From Eutreptiella sp. 'Long Island Sound 2002' (taxonomy: Eukaryota > Euglenozoa > Euglenophyceae > Eutreptiales > Eutreptiaceae), in contig OZ038390.1 in assembly GCA_964036045.1 (NCBI GenBank), positions 41,734,525 to 41,798,524 of the forward strand: a stretch of 64,000 nucleotides of DNA. Reading direction: 5' to 3'. Positions within the stretch are counted from its first letter, which is position 1; the number at the start of each line of letters is the position of its first letter. Positions 13,290 to 22,500 of this stretch are shown here, piece after piece. Under the pieces are notes generated by a model. That model searched no databases. It worked only from the letters and a program-made list of their open reading frames with translations, and was not told where the DNA came from. The translations under genes were made by a program, and so were the position numbers.

Positions 13290-15044
13290 GTTATGTGCAA
13301 ACTGAGTCCCTGTTGCAGGCAGGCGGTAATGGGCTGCCTTTTTTACCAAATTGGGGACCAGTGAGCGGAGCATGCGTGGTGTATTCGGGCTGAACACATC
13401 TAGTAATTTTGCTGGGGAAGTTGGGGAGGACATGCCTGCATACCCACTGAAAACTGGTTGCTTCAATGACACACCTGGGATTCCTTCACTGATGGAGAGT
13501 GTGCATTCCAGGAAGTCAAGTGACTGCCGTGCTCCCTCTACAGTTAGTTCCATACCAGAAATTTCAGACAGGACTTGCTGGACACGTTCTATATTATATC
13601 CACTGACACTGTCCGGCGAATCAGGAATCACAAGAAAGTTATCCCGGTAGCGCAACACCGGCGGGAAGTCAGGGTGCAGTGTACGGAGTTTAGTTTCCAA
13701 GAGGAGCAGGGTGAGGCATGCCACTTGGGCCGAGCAGCTCCCGCCAATCGGTGTACCAGTCGTTTGGGCCAGCACAGAGGAAAAATGCGAGAAGCGGTCG
13801 TTGAAAGAGGTGTCCCAGGACAACAGGCACATGAGGTCATTATACGTCAGAAAATGGAAACTTGCATCCCCAGACTTACGTGCGAGCGCGTCCAGCTGTT
13901 TCACACCTGCTTTATGGATTTTAAAACCCAGGTCGTGGTGCGGTTTCGGTTTACCATCGCAAAACAGTTTCCAAAAAAATTCGACAGACTTCGGTATTTC
14001 ATGGCGCGGTATATTGGGAAACATCTCAACCAGGGCCAGCTCGGTCCAGTTTTGCTGGGGTGTCACTGGTGGGTGTGATCTAACGAAGCTAAGCAGCTGG
14101 TCCATTGCAATGATTTCGATGGACGAGGGCTGTCGGGCAGCAAATTTCCACAGGAGCGTCAGGGCCCGTCCCAGGTGCCGCAAGGTTTGACGGAACGGGT
14201 GTGTGTGGTGTTGTATCACCTCCCGTAGTTTAATTTTTGCTGTTGTGTCATGATCCAGCCATTTGTGCTTGGGGAGTAGGCGTGTGGTTGGGGCACGGAC
14301 CGAAAGTGGACGCGATTTGGGGTGCTTGAAAAAGGGCGCGGAGAACGGGACATCACTGGGTTGAACCCGGTCTGTGTGCGGTAGGGGCGGCCCAATGGCT
14401 GGCGTCTGTGTGCGTGCGCGTGAGCATGTAGGTGGTCGGGCGCGGTTGCTGCGGGTAATCCGAGCGGTCCGTGTAACGCGTGTCGACGCTGCAGGGGGAC
14501 GCGTTGAATGCCGCAGGTCACCCACGGACAGTGTGTGCGAAAACCCCAGCGTGAGCAATCTGGGCCAAGCCGCGGGAGAGGGCAGGGAGGAGCGTATGTG
14601 TTTCAACTGGCTGTCGACCTGTGTGGATATACGATTTTTCAGCCTCAAGGAGGAGGGGTATTGACGATGATGGGAGAAAGCCTTCACCTGCTCGTCTCTG
14701 GAGAGTGGGGACAGTCCAACGGATCCGGACAGGTCAGATGGTTTACCCAAAACACACAAAGACATTGAGTCAATGAGGCTCCATGCCGTGGCGATGTTAG
14801 CGTCATTGTGTGACGAAAACCGGAACAGTTCCCGATAGCGACCACCCTGAAAAAAGGTGTCATGGTGGACGTGTTTCCAGAACTCGTGACAGGCAAAGAT
14901 GGGAACCTGAACAGCCTTATCCATGGGGGAGACGACAAGAAAATCAGGCAGGAGTTTGCGTTGTTTTTCTATGTATGGCGCATACACCCGCTTGTCAGCG
15001 GTTCGAATTTTTTCCATATAATTGGACTGGCAACAAGTTTGCAA
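13119..15044 (-). CDS. Penelope-like reverse transcriptase, C-terminal part of ORF2
   Basis: An uninterrupted minus-strand frame of about 640 codons. RT landmarks in order: the N-terminal segment LLPDFLVVSPMDKAV; motif A region ELALVEMFPNIPR; motif B TGTPIGGSCSAQVA; motif C VLRYRDNFLVIP; then a thumb/C-terminal part ending GYPINWWKHSLL. PxGG-S-AQ in motif B and the MFPNIPR form of motif A fit Penelope-like RTs. Two catalytic positions look altered. The motif A aspartate, expected five residues before the F of MFPN, is alanine (codon GCC). The second aspartate of motif C is asparagine (AAC). The frame stays open about 20 codons upstream of 15044 only because it reads into the inverted arm. The N-terminal half of this protein is encoded separately at 17232-19480. 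The element is probably inactive. Confidence 0.8.
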   Translation of the reverse strand: MQTCCQSNYMEKIRTADKRVYAPYIEKQRKLLPDFLVVSPMDKAVQVPIFACHEFWKHVHHDTFFQGGRYRELFRFSSHNDANIATAWSLIDSMSLCVLGKPSDLSGSVGLSPLSRDEQVKAFSHHRQYPSSLRLKNRISTQVDSQLKHIRSSLPSPAAWPRLLTLGFSHTLSVGDLRHSTRPPAASTRVTRTARITRSNRARPPTCSRARTQTPAIGPPLPHTDRVQPSDVPFSAPFFKHPKSRPLSVRAPTTRLLPKHKWLDHDTTAKIKLREVIQHHTHPFRQTLRHLGRALTLLWKFAARQPSSIEIIAMDQLLSFVRSHPPVTPQQNWTELALVEMFPNIPRHEIPKSVEFFWKLFCDGKPKPHHDLGFKIHKAGVKQLDALARKSGDASFHFLTYNDLMCLLSWDTSFNDRFSHFSSVLAQTTGTPIGGSCSAQVACLTLLLLETKLRTLHPDFPPVLRYRDNFLVIPDSPDSVSGYNIERVQQVLSEISGMELTVEGARQSLDFLECTLSISEGIPGVSLKQPVFSGYAGMSSPTSPAKLLDVFSPNTPRMLRSLVPNLVKKAAHYRLPATGTQFAHNISTIARTFLAKGYPINWWKHSLLRKASSLDLQGPARAGIKLAMTSPQPAVNEGPTM

Positions 15045-15483
15045 ATCAGCACCATTGCACGTACCTTCCTCGCTAAAGGCTACCCAATAAACTGGTGGAA
15101 ACACAGTTTACTACGCAAGGCCTCTTCCCTTGATCTGCAGGGCCCTGCGCGTGCGGGCATCAAGCTCGCGATGACCTCACCCCAGCCGGCAGTGAACGAA
15201 GGTCCGACAATGTAGGCAAAAATCAGGCGCAAACAAAAGCCAGTGTGAGTGGGAGTGTAACGTACACTGCATGGTCCCAGGGGGGCCCTGAGCTGCCCAG
15301 TACCAACTTGTTGTCGCTACACTCGCACCCTTCTTTGCACAGAAACGCCAACGGCATTGTGTCCCCTGTTTTGTTGTCGTGTTGGGCTGAGGATCTTGCG
15401 TGTCTCTCCAACTTCGTCCTACAATCCCGGGAACCAAGCACCAGTCGACGTGCAAGGAAGTTATACACTGTTGTGTTTACTAT
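15045..15483 (+). repeat. right arm of 439-bp inverted repeat (PLE terminal repeat)
   Basis: This is the direct copy of the RT 3' end plus 3' untranslated region, directly preceding ORF1. It matches the reverse complement of 12851-13289. It would act as the 5' terminal repeat, and so the probable promoter region, of the ORF1-ORF2 unit. Confidence 0.9.
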
Positions 15484-15682
15484 CGTACTACCAAGCGTAA
15501 GAAAGACACTTGGGTTCTCTTCATCACCGCCATCGCCAGTACTTCGTCATCGCTGTCAGCATGAGTAATATGAATTCCAATTTCACCAACCTCTTCAGCC
15601 AGTGGGTCGCAGCGCAAGCTCCGGGTTCGTCTACCTCAAGCCCTGCGTCTGGTGATCGTGGTCGACCGCTGGCGTATCGACT

Positions 15683-17236
15683 ATGGCATCAAATCCTTCG
15701 TCTTTCCCGCCAGCCGCGAGTTCAGGCGGGCCCCCTGGTGCAACCGGCACCCAACTCAACCAGCTCGGCAACCAGTTTTTTCAATTCCTGCATGCCCAGC
15801 AGGCCTCCCCAGCCGACCCGAACGCGTCCACGTCACCCGCATCCGCCACAAACTCCAGCGCGTCTCCCCAGGCAAGCCCTGCCAGCTCGTATGCCGAAAT
15901 GTTCAAGGCTTTCCAACAGTGGGCGCAATCAGGCACTGGCCCAGCGAATCCTGCTGCCGCTCAGCCATACCCGTCGGCGCCGCCACCGCCCGCTCATCAT
16001 GCGGCATCGACCGTTAACTTCGCCAACCTACGGGCCGGAAGCTCAGCACTCGCTATCCAGAATCAACGGAGGGCACTCCAGAACAACGGGGCAGACCACA
16101 ACCAGGGGAAAGGAGGAAAAGGCGGCTTTCCTAACCAACCCATTTGCCCAGGCTGTGGTGGACCTCATGGATGGCAGAGCTGCCCCAATCTGGCCCAGCA
16201 TGAAGACGCGGTGTTCAGTCACATCATTGTCACGGAACAGGCAAAGTATGAACGTGATCAGAACCGGGCACGCATCAACGCAAAAATTATGGCGGCGGGG
16301 TTGGACCCCATGGCCTTCAATTTCAATCGCAGCAATAACGGCCCGGGCTACGGTGCGCCAGTTAACGTCATGGCCCAACTGTCGGGGGGGTCTACTAGCA
16401 CACCCAACTACGGAGCGGCGTTTCCTTTCCCCAATTCAGGACCGAGCCCGCCGGCGGGGACTGCATCAATGGGCCAAACGCACAGCCCCAGTCCTAACAC
16501 CGCCGAGATGTTTCAGCGATTCCAGGAGTTCATGAACCAGGCAGCGCACGACACATGTGCAGGCACTTCCCAGGGGAATGCGGCCCAGGGCCAGCCAGGC
16601 ACTGGGGATGGCAACCGTCAGCGACGACACATCAACGTGGATATTACTGAGTTTGAGGACGTGCTCGACACACCGCTGCCTCCCCGCGATAAACGGAAAC
16701 GCTGTGACCGCACTCCGGGCAATGATGACACGCGATCACCAGCCCCAAAGCGTGGGGAACCTGGCGACGACGACGACGTCCTGCGTGCCCTGTTCAGTGA
16801 TCCACCTGACGCCGCCCCTGCCGCGCAGGACACCCAGAACGAAATCGCTCAACTCCAGCGTCAAGCGGTAGAAGCTAAACGCCGGCTCGCAGAGCTACGC
16901 GGCGCGAGACCTGCTGCCCGCCCTGTAACGGAGCACATCCCGGGGATGCTAGATATCCAGGCCAGGCGGTGTCTCACACATGCCCTGCGCACCCCCAAGG
17001 AGAACGACACCGTCTTTGTGGTTTCATACTCCCCTGACGAGTCCAAATACTCCTACAAGAAGGGAGTGGTCCAGCAGGTCGACCGCGAGTTCGTCTACAT
17101 CCTCCCTGCCGACGTACCTGAGGATGCCATGGAGGACGCCGCCCCGTCCGTCCACGAACGTCACTGGCTGTTCCGTGACGAAACTAAGGCGGCTGCTGCC
17201 ATGTCAGCATTGAATGACCTCTTGCGTGTAAACTAG
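15683..17236 (+). CDS. PLE ORF1, gag-like protein with CCHC-type zinc motif
   Basis: A 517-codon frame rich in P, A, S, Q and N. It has a zinc-knuckle-like motif CPGCGGPHGWQSC (C-x2-C-x3-H-x4-C, near 16144-16182) and two related segments AEMFKAFQQW and AEMFQRFQEF. The C-terminal third holds charged sequence around RDKRKRCDR (possible nuclear signal), then a Q/A/R-rich stretch likely to form a coiled coil, then an ordered tail. Likely role: nucleic-acid-binding particle protein of the retroelement. A better start context may be the ATG at 15561 in another frame, whose peptide (NFTNLFSQWVAAQ) resembles the internal repeats. That would imply a frameshift near 15650-15683. It ends next to the ORF2 frame. 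Confidence 0.7.
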   Translation: MASNPSSFPPAASSGGPPGATGTQLNQLGNQFFQFLHAQQASPADPNASTSPASATNSSASPQASPASSYAEMFKAFQQWAQSGTGPANPAAAQPYPSAPPPPAHHAASTVNFANLRAGSSALAIQNQRRALQNNGADHNQGKGGKGGFPNQPICPGCGGPHGWQSCPNLAQHEDAVFSHIIVTEQAKYERDQNRARINAKIMAAGLDPMAFNFNRSNNGPGYGAPVNVMAQLSGGSTSTPNYGAAFPFPNSGPSPPAGTASMGQTHSPSPNTAEMFQRFQEFMNQAAHDTCAGTSQGNAAQGQPGTGDGNRQRRHINVDITEFEDVLDTPLPPRDKRKRCDRTPGNDDTRSPAPKRGEPGDDDDVLRALFSDPPDAAPAAQDTQNEIAQLQRQAVEAKRRLAELRGARPAARPVTEHIPGMLDIQARRCLTHALRTPKENDTVFVVSYSPDESKYSYKKGVVQQVDREFVYILPADVPEDAMEDAAPSVHERHWLFRDETKAAAAMSALNDLLRVN

Positions 17237-19562
17237 TTGCGATAGAGAGTGTGAATCATGGGGCAAGCTGAAACGGCTGTGTCATCAGGGGCCCCTGGAC
17301 TGCACAAGGAGACTCAACCGCGCATCCACACAAATCACGGGCCTCATTCGAGGCCTGCATGACACGTGTGAACTTCTATCTACAAAGTCCACCTCCCCAG
17401 GATGCTCTGGATTACGTAGTGCGGCAGGGAAGCTCTACCGGGTTTTCCTAAGTCTACCCTTAACTGGTCCAGCCTGCCCGTTTTGTGACCCGTCGATTTA
17501 TGTGCCGGCGCACTATGCCCGCCACCAGCTGGAAAAAATAGGTGCCTGGTACAGCGAGTCCGCCCGATTTCTACAACACTCCTCCCATGCTTCCCAAACT
17601 AATACGCCTGCCTACCACCGCAATTGCCCCTCCTCCCCAACTGAAAAATGCCACTGCTCTGGATCCCCCGCTGGGTTTCCAATCCTGTGGTCACGTGAAA
17701 TACTGTCTAGATTTAGATTGGGTGTTCTCAGCTCACCTACGCTCACTGCATGGTGGGACACCTGGGTTGCACGATTCACACATGTCTCCACATGGTGCTC
17801 CGTCACGGCCACGCACGTGTTCCGTTTTGCCGACTGGGTAATTCAGGAACTCACTACCTGGGCCAACCACCTGGATCTGGGCTCTGTCGGCCTCCTCCCC
17901 AAGGCCTGGGCCCGTACTCTCGCCCGGTCTTTCGGGGTGGCGTCCGACAACTCAGGCGTGTCACTGTTGTCCCCGTTTTTCGACAACTGGTCTTACCGTG
18001 GGTTTGATGCCCACGAAATGGCGTCCATAGTGTGCCCTGTCTTCACCAACGGGGTACACACAGTTCCGTCCAACACTCAGCGCACACGTCTCCTCTGTGA
18101 TCTTTTGCTATCAATTGATCGCACACCTCTCACTGGCCATTTACTATTTTTTCCCGCGGGCAGGAACCCTGCGGCCGAGTGGAATTCCCTTTTCCCCTAC
18201 CTCGACAGGTTCATTTTCCGGCAACTGTCCACAGGGCTGCGCGCCAAAAAATTATTTTCCAGCGATTCGGGCCTGCCATCTGGCTTATTCACACTGTGGT
18301 GGGTGGGAACCCCTGATGCTCAACTGCCTGAGGCGTCAGACACTATCCATAACTTGTGTTTCCTCGCTCACAGAAGTGGTGCGCGTGTGACCGCGCCCAC
18401 AACTATGTTTGAGCAGGCACCTGCCACCAGCCCCAGCTCTTCGTCCGTGTGGCGCGACGAAGTGAACCGGAGGAGAGACCTGCTGGCGCCCCGATGGTGC
18501 CCGAAGCGACGTGTCACTGTGTCCAGAATAAAGTGGGAGAGTGGTTTCCAGTCCTGGGACAGAATCAACGACCACCTGAAGTTTGCGCCCCAACCCCATG
18601 TGCGAAAGCTCCACGCCCTCCGACGGACACGGGCCTCCACGACCACCAAGGGCACCTGGATTTATGCGTTGTGGACGGCCGAAAATAGACATATTTACAT
18701 TGGCCAAACCGGAGGCCGCCTGAACCGTCGCTCCGTCGGGGCTCGAGGCTCCGAGCACATCAGGCTCGGGTCGGATTTTATGCGAATACAGGGCGAAAAA
18801 CTCCGTGTCCCATCAAATGTGTACAAATGGATTTCGAAGGTGGGACCCGAAAAATTCGTAGTCACACCCCTCGAGTGGGTCGCACCACACAGGGCCGACA
18901 GAGCTGAGCAGGAATGGATGACACGGTGGGGGATCTCAGCGCTATTCAACCAGGACTTACCATCCGTGGCCTCCAGAAAATGGCTGTTTTTGACGGACCG
19001 AAAAATCTGGAAGGCTGAGCTTGCTTCAGCAGGGGGCACCGTGCTCGACGTGGCGTCTGACATTTTGAAAAAAGACAGGCCACCGTCGCCCTATGATTAC
19101 TCCCCCGAGTTGCTGCTGTCCCTCCTCCCAGCGACAGCTAAACTCCTTCCTGCTGGGCAACACCGGCTCCTATACACGCGCATTGCCAGCCATTTTATGA
19201 TTTACCACAAGTCCTTCCTCCCGTACTCCATACCAGTAAAAATACCACTACTGTCCGCGCCAGAGCAGACGACCATCAAACACAGATTGCATGACGTCAT
19301 TGATCGACATGGCACATGGCCCCCATCCCTAAAGGCATACGTGAAAGCGTGCATCCGGATCATTGTATCCCGCTCCCGGTCAGTGGGTGACCTGCTGATG
19401 CACTCCAGCCTTACGCGCATGCCGACACATGTATTGTCTCACCCCGGTGAACCGTGCCCGTGCCAGCAGTGGCAGGGAACCCCAGGTGATGGTGATGGTC
19501 ATGGTGATATGATCATCATGATCATGCATAAAAAAAACGATCACACACAATGTATCGCTTGA
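17232..19562 (+). CDS. PLE ORF2 N-terminal part with GIY-YIG endonuclease
   Basis: Open from just after a TAA (17229-17231), overlapping the ORF1 stop by five bases in the +1 frame. No ATG is in frame near the start, so translation may depend on frameshifting or reinitiation. Near 17476-17525 there is a C2H2-like motif, CPFCDPSIY followed by HYARH. The GIY-YIG domain begins near 18650: WIYALW...HIYIGQTGG, then arginine-rich RLNRRS, the metal-binding glutamate in RAEQEWM (near 18905) and a late asparagine in ALFNQDL. The domain would nick target DNA for integration. Further on is CPCQQW, a CxC cluster like that between GIY-YIG and RT in permuted PLEs. From about 19480 the sequence becomes low-complexity and the RT is missing; the RT lies inverted at 13119-15044. 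Confidence 0.78.
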   Translation, partial: TSCDRECESWGKLKRLCHQGPLDCTRRLNRASTQITGLIRGLHDTCELLSTKSTSPGCSGLRSAAGKLYRVFLSLPLTGPACPFCDPSIYVPAHYARHQLEKIGAWYSESARFLQHSSHASQTNTPAYHRNCPSSPTEKCHCSGSPAGFPILWSREILSRFRLGVLSSPTLTAWWDTWVARFTHVSTWCSVTATHVFRFADWVIQELTTWANHLDLGSVGLLPKAWARTLARSFGVASDNSGVSLLSPFFDNWSYRGFDAHEMASIVCPVFTNGVHTVPSNTQRTRLLCDLLLSIDRTPLTGHLLFFPAGRNPAAEWNSLFPYLDRFIFRQLSTGLRAKKLFSSDSGLPSGLFTLWWVGTPDAQLPEASDTIHNLCFLAHRSGARVTAPTTMFEQAPATSPSSSSVWRDEVNRRRDLLAPRWCPKRRVTVSRIKWESGFQSWDRINDHLKFAPQPHVRKLHALRRTRASTTTKGTWIYALWTAENRHIYIGQTGGRLNRRSVGARGSEHIRLGSDFMRIQGEKLRVPSNVYKWISKVGPEKFVVTPLEWVAPHRADRAEQEWMTRWGISALFNQDLPSVASRKWLFLTDRKIWKAELASAGGTVLDVASDILKKDRPPSPYDYSPELLLSLLPATAKLLPAGQHRLLYTRIASHFMIYHKSFLPYSIPVKIPLLSAPEQTTIKHRLHDVIDRHGTWPPSLKAYVKACIRIIVSRSRSVGDLLMHSSLTRMPTHVLSHPGEPCPCQQWQGTPGDGDGHGDMIIMIMHKKNDHTQCIA

Positions 19563-22500
19563 TACACGAATCCTTTTCAATGCCCAAAGTTGAGCTAATG
19601 CTCCCAAGTGCACCAACAATTGGGCGTGCATAGGTGGGCAAATAGGCCGACAATGCAATGGAATCCTGAATTTTTCAAGCCTATGGTGCCCCTAGGTTAG
19701 TGCATTGCACCTTGAACTTTTCTAGGGCATGAGACATGATCCTGTGTCTATTTTCTTGCACTTCAGTGGCCAAAGCGATTTGCAAGGGTTACGCCTTGTC
19801 ACTGCTTCCCCACACCGAACTCATAGTTTTCAAATACTCTTGGGTGGGGAAGCCCACCATGCCTTAAAAAAATGGATTGTTTTTGTTTGAGAGATATCGA
19901 GAGAAATTAGATCCGGAAAGAGCGAGAAAATGCCAAACAAAGCACAGGAAGAAAACGAGAGCGAAAGAGAACAGGACACCCGGGTGGCACACCTGGGAAG
20001 AATCAAAATAGAAATCCGCACCAACGAATACGAGGCATCCTACCATTAGGAGGAATGAGAATTTGATCCAAAATCCGAGCGACCCAAAAGCAGTCATCCT
20101 GGGTGCACAAAGTAAGTAGACATGTGGCATCCTGCACATCGAGGTTCGTGGCCTCGGGCATCTCCATATCCCGAGTGGAATAGGGCACGCGTCGTACAAG
20201 CCGCGCACCCTTCACACTAATGATCTCCTCCAACCCGAACATCGTTCCACAAAGCTTACTTTCTAATGGCAAGACCATCACAACATTCTACGTTTACATG
20301 GAATTTGGAGTTCAGCGTCCTTGTTTCGGACCGGTCTTTGAAAGCGAGCGTGCCACCTACAATGCGTCACTTTGCAACATTAGCACGAGACTACCGCACG
20401 GATAAACCGTGGGTGCCTCAGTCGAAGGACATTGGGGTTGCTAAATCGTACTAATACTCCTTCTTAGCGTATTCACAACTAGGCCCACGTGCGCATGGGA
20501 CCTTCTTGCTTCACACTGTCAATGTCTTGAGGTGGGCTTAAGCATCGGCAACACATGAGCAAGCAAAATGGGATATGCATGGTCACCAATACTTTCTCCA
20601 GGGTGAGTACATGGGGTCGCAAGAACGAAACACGAGATAGACGATTCATCAACATATGCCCTCGTCTGCTCATGTCAACCCACACGCGTGTGACGTGACC
20701 ACATGCAACGCGCGACTTGACCACAAAACACTATGGTGCGCTAGTTTATTGCCTCAAACGAAAGGCCAGGCATGAAGGAAAACATGCTGGCGTGCGTGGT
20801 TTCTTAGCTTTACAAACCTTACCGTGAGAGAGAATGATCGATAAGCATCCCGCCGGAAACATCTTACTTAAGCTTTGTTGTGACAGTCGATGCACGTGAT
20901 ACATCTTTGTGATAGATAGGAATCGCGCTGTTTATTAGTTAGGCTGGGATCGTCCATTACTTCGGCCGATATCAGTCACTTTGGGCAACATCAAATCACA
21001 TTGTGAGTGGGTGGGGTAGGGAGACCTGTAAGACATCATTGCTTGGTTGGGTTGTACTCGACTTGCATCAACTACTACTTTTTCACATTCTTGCGGTTTC
21101 GCATGGCAAGAAACGTAATAGTCCATCGGGGTGGTACTCTTGATGTGGGGCGCTTCTAGTTTTTGAGTGTCATGCCTTGGTTTTTTAGCGTGATTGGTGA
21201 TCGGTGAGAAAGGTGAAACGCTTGGGTGTAAGTCAATGTGGGAGACATTCATGACCCTGGGTGCAAAAGGAAGCAAAAGAAGCGCCACAAACTTAACTCT
21301 CGTTCGAAGCACAACGCAATGTTTTTTTTTGAGGAGAAGTAATCCCGCTTTAACGAAACGCAGCTTGGGGAAAAGTAGGCTACGTTGCTCGTCGGTGTGC
21401 TCCATCCGCCGGCTCCCCCCCACCGGGAGAGAGAGAGAGAGGTGATGATGAACGTTTGGAGAACGTTACGTTGCCAAAAAAAAAACTGAAAGTGCGTGTT
21501 GTGTGCCCATGCAGGGGGGTCCAATCATGGGAAAATGGTGTTACACCCCATCCCCGTCCCTCGATGTCCGCGGGCTGACGATTGCATTTAACAAGTGTCT
21601 GACCCCCGCTACTGGGGAGAAATCAATGGCTCCAATGGCTCCAATAAGTGCGCCCCCTTAATGCACCCCCTAAAAGGCTACTGGTGGGGCACGGGTCAAA
21701 AAAGATGCCCGGCGCGCGCCTAGCGCGCTAACGTTCCCCCATTGGGATAGAATTCGCAATGCAAAACACTTGTCAGAGTTCAACCATTGCCAGTACAACT
21801 ATGAGCATGTGGCGTGTCCGTTGATGTCTGCTATCGCACACAACACACGACAACTGACGAAGGCACAAAGCAAAATAGTGTTTTCAAACGGCCATGACCT
21901 AAAGATCCGCAGTGTAGGTGAGCAAACCTGTCCTTGCGTGGCAGAGTTCAATTTGCCTAGCAATCCTACGCTTAAGAACAGGCTTTGGTTTCTATTGTCT
22001 TGCCATCATTTTGCACCCTGGAGCTTACCCATGTCACGGCACGTGCCGCGGCACACTTTCCGATGGCCCCCTCCCCCCCCCCCCTCCGTGTCATGGTGGC
22101 ACGGCCGGCACAGGTGACACAAGTGCCAATCACCCTCACACGACACAACACAGCGGCGGCCCCGTGTGACATGACACACCCTATGTGGTGGCACCGTGGC
22201 ACGGCACGGCCCGAGCCCCCCCCCCCCTCCCCCCCCCTCGCCGTGGCTGGGTAAGCTCCCCTACTAACATCGCCAAATTACGCCATGTATGTGCACACAA
22301 CATAAGCATATCAAACATATCTAGCGCCAAGTGCACCAGTAGGCAATCAATGGGGTGGGGTATGCAACACACAATTATTCGCTGCTATCACTGGCATACA
22401 TCTCCATATCTCTGCGGAAGAACCAGTTCTGCGCCTGCACTGTGCCCAGGTGCAGGACGCCATCTTGCCACATCTCAAGGGGGGGGGGGCTGCAGTGGGT

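Larger units (their letters stand above)
12851..19480. mobile_element. Penelope-like retroelement, rearranged by internal inversion
   Basis: Order on the plus strand: inverted 3' arm (12851-13289), reverse transcriptase ORF on the minus strand, direct copy of the same arm (15045-15483), gag-like ORF1, then ORF2 with a GIY-YIG nuclease domain. ORF2 loses its frame-specific content at about 19480, before any RT. The RT that should follow it is the minus-strand ORF. If the parent was arm-ORF1-ORF2(GIY-YIG)-RT-arm, inverting its 5' part gives exactly this order, the signature of twin priming known for LINE elements. GIY-YIG upstream of RT matches the permuted Naiad/Chlamys-type PLEs described for green algae, protists and invertebrates. 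The right limit is approximate, and no target duplication was identified. Confidence 0.75.

Noticed and set aside
12851-15483. Hammerhead ribozyme in the PLE terminal repeats
   Set aside because: Known in some PLEs, but I did not find the CTGATGA...GAAA core in a foldable arrangement in either arm.
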